DNA from: Kibdelosporangium banguiense | GTDB lineage: Bacteria; Actinomycetota; Actinomycetes; Mycobacteriales; Pseudonocardiaceae | Length of the DNA stretch: 64,000 bases | Direction of reading: 5' to 3' | NCBI RefSeq assembly: GCF_017876405.1 | Contig: NZ_JAGINW010000001.1 | Span: forward strand, 2,493,203-2,557,202 | In this document: positions 57,382 through 64,000 of the stretch, one piece after another | Numbering within the stretch: position 1 is the stretch's first letter | Layout: each line of letters begins with the position of its first letter | Made by a program: the position numbers and the translations under genes | Notes under the pieces: model-generated | Told to the model about the DNA's origin: nothing | The model's input: only the letters and a program-made list of their open reading frames with translations | Databases searched by the model: none

Positions 57382-57921
57382 TTGCGCAAGCCCGACGAGG
57401 AGAGGTTTCGCGCCTTCGCCGGCAAGCATGCGGCCGCGCTGCGTCGTTGTGCCTACTTGTTCTGCGGGGACTGGCACACCGCCGAGGACCTCACGCAGAC
57501 CACGCTGATCAAGATCTACCGGGCGTGGCCGACGGTGCAGAAACAGGAAAGCATGCAGAACTACGCTCGCAAGGTTCTGCTGAACACCTGGCTGGACGAG
57601 AAAAGACGGCCATGGCGGCGCAGTGAACTGCGGGTCGCCGCGCCGCCGGACCACCCGGACACGGGCGCCGACCCGGAGGCCGCGCAGGCGCGTTCCTGGG
57701 CCAAGGACATGACGCACCGAGCTCTGCTCGAACTGCCGCCACGCCAGCGGGCCGCCCTCGTTCTGCGGTACTTCGACGACCTGTCGGTCTCGGAGACGGC
57801 CGCGGTCCTCAATTGTTCGGAAGGGACAGTCAAGAGCCAGACCGCCCGCGGCCTGGACACATTGCGGTCAGTGGTGGAGAACCTATCGGCCGGCAGGCCG
57901 GCAAGGAGGGTCGTGTCTTGA
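57382..57921 (+). CDS. SigE-type ECF sigma factor (second of two)
   Basis: 179 residues from TTG 57382 (AGGGAG upstream). Region 2: RRCAYLFCGDWHTAEDLTQTTL; region 4: LPPRQRAALVLRYFDDLSVSETAAVLNCSEGTVKSQTARGL. Its 3' end overlaps the TTG of the following membrane protein gene (TTGA), so the two are translationally coupled, strong evidence of a sigma/anti-sigma pair. Paralogue of the sigma at 55416. Target promoters unknown. Confidence 0.9.
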   Translation: MRKPDEERFRAFAGKHAAALRRCAYLFCGDWHTAEDLTQTTLIKIYRAWPTVQKQESMQNYARKVLLNTWLDEKRRPWRRSELRVAAPPDHPDTGADPEAAQARSWAKDMTHRALLELPPRQRAALVLRYFDDLSVSETAAVLNCSEGTVKSQTARGLDTLRSVVENLSAGRPARRVVS

Positions 57922-58700
57922 GTGAGCAGGAGTTCCGGGATGGCCTGAAGCTGGCCGTCGCCGACGAACCGCCGATGAAGTTCGATCTGGACGAGCTGGT
58001 GGACACCGCCGAGCGGCTGGCCCGGCGTCGCCGGGCGTTGATCGCTGTCGGCGCGAGCACCGCGGCGGTGGCCGTCACCGCCGTCATGATTCCCGTGGTG
58101 CTGGGCATTTCCGGTGGTTCCGCCGAGCTGCCGATGGCGGCGCCACCTTCGTCCGCGGCGCCCTTTCCGAGCAGCCCGGCCAAGACGGCGCCACCGACGA
58201 AACCGCCGCTCACCAGGGACCAGCTGATCACCCGGGGTACGCAGATGCAGGAGTACCTGCGCACCCAGGTACCGGTGGTGGTTCCTGAGGCCAAGGAACT
58301 GAAGATCGGCGTGTTCCAGGGCGAGGCTGAGGGAGCCGTGGCGGACGGCCAGAAGTACCTCGGCAGTTTCGCGACGTTCAGGCTCGGTGCGAAGACGGCC
58401 GTCGAGATCCACGTCCAGAACGACCAGGAGAACGTGGACCGCACCTGTGACAGTTGCCAGCCGCGGCCACAGCAGGACGGCAGCCTGGTGGTGATCGAGC
58501 AGGTGCGCACGCCAGAAGGTAATTCCACGCAGATGCGGATCGTCAGCGCGATCCACTTCCGCAATGACGGGACCCTGGTCCGGATCACCACCTACAACTA
58601 CGACCCGACGAGCGGGACCGAGCCGGTGTACCAGCCGGACGTCGCGCTCACTGTGGACCAGATCACCAGGCTCGCCACGGATCCGGCTCTGCACTTGTAG
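57918..58700 (+). CDS. Membrane protein, putative anti-sigma factor (second of two)
   Basis: 260 residues from TTG 57918. N-terminal cytoplasmic segment with AVADEPPMKFD at 13-23, aligned position for position with the first copy. A membrane helix (about 40-63), a Pro/Ala linker and a C-terminal beta domain (about 110-260; AVEIHVQNDQENVDRTCDSC, IVSAIHFRNDGTLVRITTYNY) that would face the outside. The pair with the coupled sigma factor probably senses an envelope signal; this is inferred from arrangement. Confidence 0.72.
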   Translation: MSEQEFRDGLKLAVADEPPMKFDLDELVDTAERLARRRRALIAVGASTAAVAVTAVMIPVVLGISGGSAELPMAAPPSSAAPFPSSPAKTAPPTKPPLTRDQLITRGTQMQEYLRTQVPVVVPEAKELKIGVFQGEAEGAVADGQKYLGSFATFRLGAKTAVEIHVQNDQENVDRTCDSCQPRPQQDGSLVVIEQVRTPEGNSTQMRIVSAIHFRNDGTLVRITTYNYDPTSGTEPVYQPDVALTVDQITRLATDPALHL

Positions 58701-58720
58701 GTGCCCTACGCTGTGTAGAC

Positions 58721-60148
58721 GTGAAGCCGCGTATTCCGAACGTCCTCGCCAACCGCTACGCCTCGGTCGAGCTGGCCCAGCTCTGGTCGCCGGAGCACAA
58801 GGTCATCCTGGAGCGTGAGCTGTGGCTTGCGGTCCTGCGGGCCCAGGCCGAGCTGGGGGTGGCCATCTCCGGCGGCGTGATCGCGGACTACGAGCGCGTG
58901 ATCGGCGAGGTCGACCTGGCGTCCATCGCCGATCGCGAGCGGGTCACGCGGCACGACGTGAAGGCCCGGATCGAGGAATTCAACGCGCTCGCCGGGCACG
59001 AGCACGTGCACAAGGGCATGACCTCGCGGGACCTGACCGAGAACGTCGAGCAGTTGCAGGTCAAGCGGTCGCTTGAGCTGATCGCGTCCCGCACGCTGGC
59101 CGTGCTCGCGCGGCTGGCCAGGCTGGCCACCGAGCACACCGACCTGGTGATGGCGGGCCGTTCGCACAACGTGGCCGCACAGGCGACCACCCTGGGCAAA
59201 CGGTTCGCGACCGCGGCCGACGAGCTGCTCGTGGCGTTCGAGCGGCTGGCGAACCTGATCAGCCGGTACCCGTTGCGCGGCGTGAAGGGCCCGGTCGGCA
59301 CGTCCCAGGACATGCTGGACCTGCTCGGCGGCAATAAGTCCACATTGGACGAGTTGGAACGACGGGTGGCCGGGCACCTCGGCTTCGACCGGGTCTTCAC
59401 CAGTGTCGGCCAGGTGTACCCGCGGTCGCTGGACTTCGACGTGGTGTCCACTTTGGTGCAACTGGCCGGCGCGCCGGGCAGTGTGGCCAAGACGATCCGG
59501 CTGATGGCCGGCCACGAGCTGGTCACCGAAGGCTTCCGGCCCGGCCAGGTCGGCTCGTCGGCCATGCCGCACAAGATGAACACGCGGTCCTGCGAGCGGG
59601 TCAACGGCCTCGCGGTCGTGTTGCGCGGATACCTGTCGATGGTCGGTGAGCTCTCCGGCGACCAGTGGAACGAGGGCGACGTGTCCTGTTCCGTGGTCCG
59701 CCGAGTGGCTCTGCCGGACGCTTTCTTCGCGCTGGACGGGCTTTTCCAGACCTTCCTCACGGTGCTCGACGAGTTCGGCGCGTATCCGGCGGTGATCGCG
59801 CGTGAGCTCGACCGGTACCTGCCGTTCCTGGCCACCACCAAGGTCCTGATGGCCGCGGTCCAGGCCGGTGTCGGCCGGGAGACCGCCCACGAAGCGATCA
59901 AGGAAAACGCCGTCGCGGTGGCGTTGGCCATGCGTGAGCAGGGTGCGGCCGAAAACGACCTGCTCGACCGGCTCGCCGCCGACGAGCGCCTGCCGTTGGA
60001 CCGGTCCCAGTTGGACGCTCTGCTGGCCGACCGGCTGTCGTTCACCGGTGTCGCCGACAGCCAGGTCAGCGCGGTCGTGAAGCGCGTCTCCGAGGTCCTT
60101 GAGGACTACCCGGAAGCGGCCGGTTACGTGCCTGCTCCCATTCTGTAG
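58721..60148 (+). CDS. purB: Adenylosuccinate lyase
   Basis: 475 residues from GTG 58721; TACGCT (58707-58712) eight bases upstream suggests a leaderless message. Fumarase/argininosuccinate-lyase superfamily: MTSRDLTENVEQLQ, GRSHNVAAQATTLGKR, VGTSQDMLDLLGG and the signature GSSAMPHKMNTRSCERV containing the catalytic serine loop. Cleaves SAICAR and adenylosuccinate to fumarate, acting after PurA. Tetramer in the cytoplasm. Alone in its unit. Confidence 0.97.
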   Translation: MKPRIPNVLANRYASVELAQLWSPEHKVILERELWLAVLRAQAELGVAISGGVIADYERVIGEVDLASIADRERVTRHDVKARIEEFNALAGHEHVHKGMTSRDLTENVEQLQVKRSLELIASRTLAVLARLARLATEHTDLVMAGRSHNVAAQATTLGKRFATAADELLVAFERLANLISRYPLRGVKGPVGTSQDMLDLLGGNKSTLDELERRVAGHLGFDRVFTSVGQVYPRSLDFDVVSTLVQLAGAPGSVAKTIRLMAGHELVTEGFRPGQVGSSAMPHKMNTRSCERVNGLAVVLRGYLSMVGELSGDQWNEGDVSCSVVRRVALPDAFFALDGLFQTFLTVLDEFGAYPAVIARELDRYLPFLATTKVLMAAVQAGVGRETAHEAIKENAVAVALAMREQGAAENDLLDRLAADERLPLDRSQLDALLADRLSFTGVADSQVSAVVKRVSEVLEDYPEAAGYVPAPIL

Positions 60149-60196
60149 CCCGGATACGGCAGGCACATCCGGCGCCGAGTGTTCTAGGTTTGGCGC

Positions 60197-61009
60197 ATGC
60201 ACGCACGGGTGGTTGAACTGATCCGATACCTGGTCAAGGGTTGCGCAGGCGAGTCGCTGGACCGCGCGGCCGTGGGCGAGACGGGTCTCGCCCACGACCG
60301 GCTGTTCATGGTGGTCGACCAGCACGGCAAGTTCATCACCCAGCGCACCAGGCCGCGCATGGCCGTGGTCACGCCCAGACTCGGCGACGGCACGCTGACG
60401 CTGGCCGCGCCCGGAATCCAGGACCTTCAGCTCGACATCGTCCCCGACGGTGAACAGCTGGAGGTCCTGTTGCATACATGGACCGGCAAGGCCGTCGACC
60501 AGGGCGCCGAAGCCGCGGAATGGTTCACCGAGTTCATGGGCGAGCCGTGCCGCCTGGTGCGGGTGCCGCCGGAGCATCAGCGCAGGTCGGGCGGGCTGAA
60601 CGAAGGCTGGGTCGGGTTCGCCGACGGGCACGCGTTGCTCGTGACCAGCCTGTCGTCGCTGGACCACCTCAACGGCCTGATCCTGCAGAGCGGCGGGGAC
60701 TCCTTGCCGATGAACAGGTTCCGGCCCAACGTGGTGATCGGCGGCTGGGACGAGCCGTACTCCGAGGACAAGGTGCGCCGGATGACCGTGGGCTCAGTCG
60801 AGGTGGGCTACGCCAAGTACGCGATCCGCTGCGTGGTGCCCACCGTGGACCAGGCCACCGGGCAGAAAGCCGGGCACGAGCCCACGAAGACGCTGGCGAG
60901 CTACCGAAGGGCACCCGAAGGCGGGGTCACCTTCGGCACCAAGTTCGCCGTGCTCGAGCCCGGCGAGCTGACCGTCGGTGACCCCGTCTCGGTTACCGAG
61001 TGGGATTAG
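60197..61009 (+). CDS. MOSC-domain protein
   Basis: 270 residues; TAGGTT six bases before ATG 60197 again resembles a leaderless start. N-terminal MOSC beta-barrel ([28 protein letters not shown], 8-35) and the MOSC core (about 120-265; [29 protein letters not shown]). The cysteine in IRCVVPT and Asn-Val in PNVVI suit molybdenum-cofactor binding. YcbX-like relatives reduce N-hydroxylated compounds; partners are not adjacent. End overlaps the convergent carboxypeptidase. Confidence 0.87.
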   Translation: MHARVVELIRYLVKGCAGESLDRAAVGETGLAHDRLFMVVDQHGKFITQRTRPRMAVVTPRLGDGTLTLAAPGIQDLQLDIVPDGEQLEVLLHTWTGKAVDQGAEAAEWFTEFMGEPCRLVRVPPEHQRRSGGLNEGWVGFADGHALLVTSLSSLDHLNGLILQSGGDSLPMNRFRPNVVIGGWDEPYSEDKVRRMTVGSVEVGYAKYAIRCVVPTVDQATGQKAGHEPTKTLASYRRAPEGGVTFGTKFAVLEPGELTVGDPVSVTEWD

Positions 61010-62262
61010 CAGGTACCGCCGATGACGCGCGGCACACAGTCGGAGTAGCTCAGGAACAACGCGACAGCCGCGTCGTTGCGTGAGGTCTCCCGGGTGATGA
61101 CCTCGTCAGGCGGGTAGAAACCGCCGCCGCCCGACCGGGGGTACATCTCGAAGGTGTAGCTCCAGATCTTGTGCACACCCCAGAGCCAGTCGTTGATCGT
61201 GCCATCGGTGATGTACAGATCGCTGGACTGCTGCGGGGTGTAGTTGTTCGTGCCCGCCATCTGCTGGCCGAGCGTCCGGAACGCGCGTTCCTGGTTGGCG
61301 TCCAGGCCAGGCGCGGTGTTGTTGTACGTGTAGCCGTACGGCCACAGGATCAGCTCGGAGTAGGTGTGCCAGTCGATGTGCGACTTGATCTGCTGCACGC
61401 CGCCGACCACGCGGGAGTTCACGAAGTCGCGCACCCGCTGGGTTTCCGGTGCCGAGAAGGCCGACGGGCCGCGGTAGGTCTCACTGCCGGTCGACCCGCT
61501 GGAACCGCCGCAGCAGCCCCAGTTGTAGCCGAAGTTCCGGTTGAGGTCAGTACCTGGACCCTGCCGGTTCTTGCGCCAGCTGCGGTAGCTGCCGGTCGCG
61601 ATGTCGTACTCGGAGCCGTCGGGGTTGACGCTCGTGACGATCCAGATCTCACGGCTGTTGACCATGTTGGTGATGGCCGTGTCGCTGCCGTAGCCGTCGG
61701 TGTAGCGGTTGGCGATCCGCAGGCACATCTCCGGTGTGAGGTGCTCGCGTGCGTGCTGCTGGCACGTGAACAGCACTTCGGGCTCGGATTCGTCGCTGGC
61801 CACGTTGTCGCTGATCTTCAGCAGCATCAGGTTGCGGCCCTGGAAGCTGGTGCCGATGTTCGACAGCCGCGCGATCGACGGGTGGTCGGCCGCGATCTTC
61901 TGCAGCTCGGCGTTCTGCTCCGCGTAGTTGTGGTACATCGAGTCGGCCGGAGGGAAGTCCATCACCTGGACGTGCTGCTCCAGTTTGTACCCCGCCGCGC
62001 GCAGGGCCTTCGCCTGGCTCGGGGTGGCCGCGAACGTGAGCGTGCCGCTGTCGACACCGTGCATGTCGACGTTGAAACGGCTGATGGCAGTACGTGACTC
62101 TGGGGTCGTGTTACGCACCGAGTAGGTGGCAGTCCCAGCCTGTTGGCTGTCGGACACAACGGCCGTGCTCTGGTCAGGCTGCGCCACCGCCGTCATCGGC
62201 AGGGGCATCAGCATGGCAGCGCCGAGCACCGCCGCGGCCAAGCGACCGCGACGAGACCTCAT
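61006..62262 (-). CDS. Secreted zinc carboxypeptidase (M14 family)
   Basis: 418 residues. Signal peptide 1-28; a propeptide of about 80 residues ([25 protein letters not shown]); the M14 domain with zinc ligands His170 and Glu173 in [10 protein letters not shown] and a later His in [16 protein letters not shown], substrate-binding NPDGSEYD and [20 protein letters not shown], and catalytic Glu in YTFEMYP. Removes C-terminal residues from peptides outside the cell. Ends on the MOSC gene with a 4-base overlap. Confidence 0.93.
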   Translation of the reverse strand: MRSRRGRLAAAVLGAAMLMPLPMTAVAQPDQSTAVVSDSQQAGTATYSVRNTTPESRTAISRFNVDMHGVDSGTLTFAATPSQAKALRAAGYKLEQHVQVMDFPPADSMYHNYAEQNAELQKIAADHPSIARLSNIGTSFQGRNLMLLKISDNVASDESEPEVLFTCQQHAREHLTPEMCLRIANRYTDGYGSDTAITNMVNSREIWIVTSVNPDGSEYDIATGSYRSWRKNRQGPGTDLNRNFGYNWGCCGGSSGSTGSETYRGPSAFSAPETQRVRDFVNSRVVGGVQQIKSHIDWHTYSELILWPYGYTYNNTAPGLDANQERAFRTLGQQMAGTNNYTPQQSSDLYITDGTINDWLWGVHKIWSYTFEMYPRSGGGGFYPPDEVITRETSRNDAAVALFLSYSDCVPRVIGGTC

Positions 62263-62427
62263 GGGCCCTCCCTTTGTTCAGTTGTCTGCAGGGTGTCTCG
62301 TAGCGTGGGTCCGCTCACCGAACGTGCGCAAGACATGACCGGACGATTGCCGTCTTCCGGACCAAATAGGTCAGCCCTTTGGCGGCGAGGCGATCGTCTG
62401 GTTCCCGATCCACGGCACTATGGCCAA

Positions 62428-63213
62428 GTGACGTTGGTTGAAGGGGTCCGCAAGCGGTACACCCGCGTGGGTCCATGGGTGCTTGACGGCGTCGACCTGA
62501 AGGTCGAGCAAGGCGTGGTCACGGTCATCGTCGCCGGTAACGGCGTCGGTAAGTCCACGCTGCTCAGGATCATCGCAGGCGCGGCGTTGCCGACGGCCGG
62601 CCGGATCACCGAGCTGCCGCAAACGGTCGGCTACATCCCCGAGCGTGCCCCCGCCGCGATGCGGATGACCGCGCGGCAGTACCTGGCGCACGTGGGGCGT
62701 ATGCGTGGGATGCCGCCCGACGAGGTCCTGACGCGGACGAACGAACTGGCCGAGCGACTGGCCCTGGCGCCCGGCCCGGACGTGCCGATCGCCTCCCTGT
62801 CGAAGGGAAACGGCCAGAAAGTGGCGGTCATGCAGGCGTTCCTGAAACCGCCGGACCTGCTTGTCGTGGACGAACCGGCGACGGGTCTGGACGCTCCCGC
62901 CAAGGCGGAACTGGCCAGGCTGATGTCGGAAGCCGAGCACAACGGCGCCTCGATCCTGCTCAGCGCCCACGAAAGCGCCGTTCCCGCCGGCGGCAGGATG
63001 TACCGGTTGCTCGACGGCAGGCTCGTCGCGGAGGCTGCTCGTGGCATGCGGATCACGTTGCAGCCCACCAGGGAAGGCTTGTCGGCGTCTGCTCTGGGCG
63101 CGGAAGTCCTGCTCGAAGAGCCCGGCCGGGTGACAGTCCGGACCGAGGACGCGGACAAACTCCTGCTGACGGCCCTGGCCGGCGGCTGGTCGTTGATCGA
63201 GGCGAAGCCATGA
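62428..63213 (+). CDS. ABC transporter ATPase
   Basis: 261 residues from GTG 62428, where the ABC domain starts; an in-frame ATG at 62335 would add 31 residues. Walker A GNGVGKS (37-43), variant signature LSKGNGQKV in place of LSGGQ, Walker B LLVVDEPATGLD, switch His in LLSAHE. It is closest to the drug/lipid exporters with the LSKGNGQK variant. Followed by a membrane partner with a 4-base overlap. Substrate unknown. Confidence 0.88.
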   Translation: MTLVEGVRKRYTRVGPWVLDGVDLKVEQGVVTVIVAGNGVGKSTLLRIIAGAALPTAGRITELPQTVGYIPERAPAAMRMTARQYLAHVGRMRGMPPDEVLTRTNELAERLALAPGPDVPIASLSKGNGQKVAVMQAFLKPPDLLVVDEPATGLDAPAKAELARLMSEAEHNGASILLSAHESAVPAGGRMYRLLDGRLVAEAARGMRITLQPTREGLSASALGAEVLLEEPGRVTVRTEDADKLLLTALAGGWSLIEAKP

Positions 63214-63845
63214 TCTCTTTGGTTCGTTACCTGCTCGCGGACGTCCTGCGGACCCAGCGCTGGGTCCCGCCGCTGCTCACCTACCTGGTCGCGCTGATGA
63301 TCATCGGCCCGCCCACCGGCCCGGTGCTGCCGACCTACGCGATGGCCGCGGCGGCGCTCGTGCCGATCGGCATGTGGCTGACTGTCGTGGTCTTCCACAG
63401 CGAGGAACCCGCGCAGGCCGCGATGACCATGGCGATCACCGGCGGCTTCGGCCGGGTCTGGCCCGCCAAGGTCCTCACCGCGCTGCTGTGCACCCTGGTT
63501 CTCGGGCTCGTGTCGCTGATCTGGCTCACGGTGACCGCGAATCAGTACGAGCACGTCGGCGTCGGGTTCGTCGACTACGTGATGACGGCACTGGCTGGTG
63601 TCGCGTTCGGGACGTTGATCAGCCGCCCGGTGCTGACCAAGATCTCCTGGACCGCGCTGGTGGGCGTCGGCATCTGCCTGGCCCAGCTGCTGATCCGGCA
63701 GGCCCCGCCGGTGAACGCCATGATCGACCTGTACGCCGACCGGTCCCCGAGCCCCGGGCCGATCCTGGTGATCGCCGCCGAGACCCTGGTGCTGTCCGCC
63801 CTGGTCATCGGCCTCGCGCATGTCCTGGCACGCAGGAGGATCTAA
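63210..63845 (+). CDS. ABC transporter membrane subunit
   Basis: 211 residues from ATG 63210 (overlaps the ATPase stop). Six hydrophobic helices (about 20-38, 43-62, 83-104, 112-133, 140-160, 185-205) with few charges. No FtsX or classic ABC-2 signature, but size and coupling to the ATPase make it the permease. Probably works as a dimer. Ends in a 4-base overlap (CTAA) with the next convergent gene. Confidence 0.82.
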   Translation: MISLVRYLLADVLRTQRWVPPLLTYLVALMIIGPPTGPVLPTYAMAAAALVPIGMWLTVVVFHSEEPAQAAMTMAITGGFGRVWPAKVLTALLCTLVLGLVSLIWLTVTANQYEHVGVGFVDYVMTALAGVAFGTLISRPVLTKISWTALVGVGICLAQLLIRQAPPVNAMIDLYADRSPSPGPILVIAAETLVLSALVIGLAHVLARRRI

Positions 63846-64000
63846 CGTCTGATCTCAGCGACCGCGCTGCGCTGGCTCAGCATCAGCATCGAGGACGCGA
63901 AGCCCTGGTTGACCGCGATCGCCACGTGACCGGCCGAGTCGACGTACACCAGGGCCTCACCCGGTTCCACGTCGTCGAACGTGCGGCCGATCGTGGCGTC
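63842..64000 (-). CDS. SAM hydroxide adenosyltransferase-like protein, C-terminal part (gene continues past the window)
   Basis: The last 52 codons on the minus strand read GRTFDDVEPGEALVYVDSAG, then HVAIAVNQGFASSMLML and end SAVAEIRR. The DVxPGExxLYxDSxGxxxxAVNxG pattern matches the C-terminal domain of S-adenosylmethionine hydroxide adenosyltransferases (DUF62/fluorinase family), which hydrolyse SAM to adenosine and methionine. The N-terminal active site is outside the window. Confidence 0.6.
   Translation of the reverse strand, partial: DATIGRTFDDVEPGEALVYVDSAGHVAIAVNQGFASSMLMLSQRSAVAEIRR

Noticed and set aside
58706..60667. 653-codon minus-strand frame
   Set aside because: Antisense to purB and the MOSC gene, no motifs.

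Overview
The window is high-GC actinobacterial chromosome. GTG and TTG starts are frequent, and many genes have a TAnnnT -10 box only 5-9 bases before the start codon (leaderless style). An EspG/PPE-like/DUF3558 type VII secretion satellite, F420/LLM-type oxidoreductases, SigE-type sigma factors and DUF2510/DUF3151/DUF3558 proteins point to the Pseudonocardiaceae (Amycolatopsis/Kibdelosporangium-like). That placement rests on gene content alone. I found no tRNA, rRNA, CRISPR array, transposase or phage module, so this reads as chromosome rather than a mobile island.

Layout. 1-2.6 kb: partial flavohaemoglobin, PNPOx-fold protein, two MarR regulators. 2.7-5.6 kb: clpB behind a HAIR-type HspR site and four DnaA-box-like sites. 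5.6-11.7 kb: housekeeping genes (pyrE, SpoU methyltransferase) and accessory genes (SDRs, scramblase-like, GH76). 11.7-17 kb: LacI regulator divergent from a sugar ABC importer with two kinases. 17-24.5 kb: DedA proteins, tandem HSL esterases, glycolate-oxidase-type flavoprotein. 24.6-31 kb: nagA with a DasR-type site, sigma factor, SDR/AKR/LLM enzymes, a divergent nitric oxide synthase oxygenase. 31-38 kb: fba, secreted protease, DUF3151, secreted HNH nuclease, a TetR/quinone-oxidoreductase remnant pair, purA. 38-41.5 kb: ssuCBAD-like sulfonate operon. 41.8-47.4 kb: glpQ, TRAP-TAXI transporter, purD. 47.4-52 kb: type VII secretion satellite ending in a WXG-domain/lytic transglycosylase fusion. 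52-58.7 kb: aminotransferase, HAD, threonine aldolase, two sigma/membrane-protein pairs around a TetR gene. 58.7-64 kb: purB, MOSC, M14 carboxypeptidase, ABC exporter, partial SAM hydroxide adenosyltransferase-like gene.

Working together: purD, purA and purB are purine steps at three separate loci. The sugar operon couples uptake to phosphorylation. The ssu genes import and desulfonate alkanesulfonates. EspG with the PPE-like and WXG-like proteins suggests substrates exported by a type VII core encoded elsewhere.

The strongest unexplained signal is an intergenic repeat family (about 8.0, 32.0, 41.6 and 52.1 kb) with a covarying hairpin, a conserved TAGACT box and a second C/G hairpin that in two copies is followed by a T-rich tract. 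Others are the divergent NOS, the clpB control region, and the TetR/oxidoreductase pair apparently fused by one deletion.
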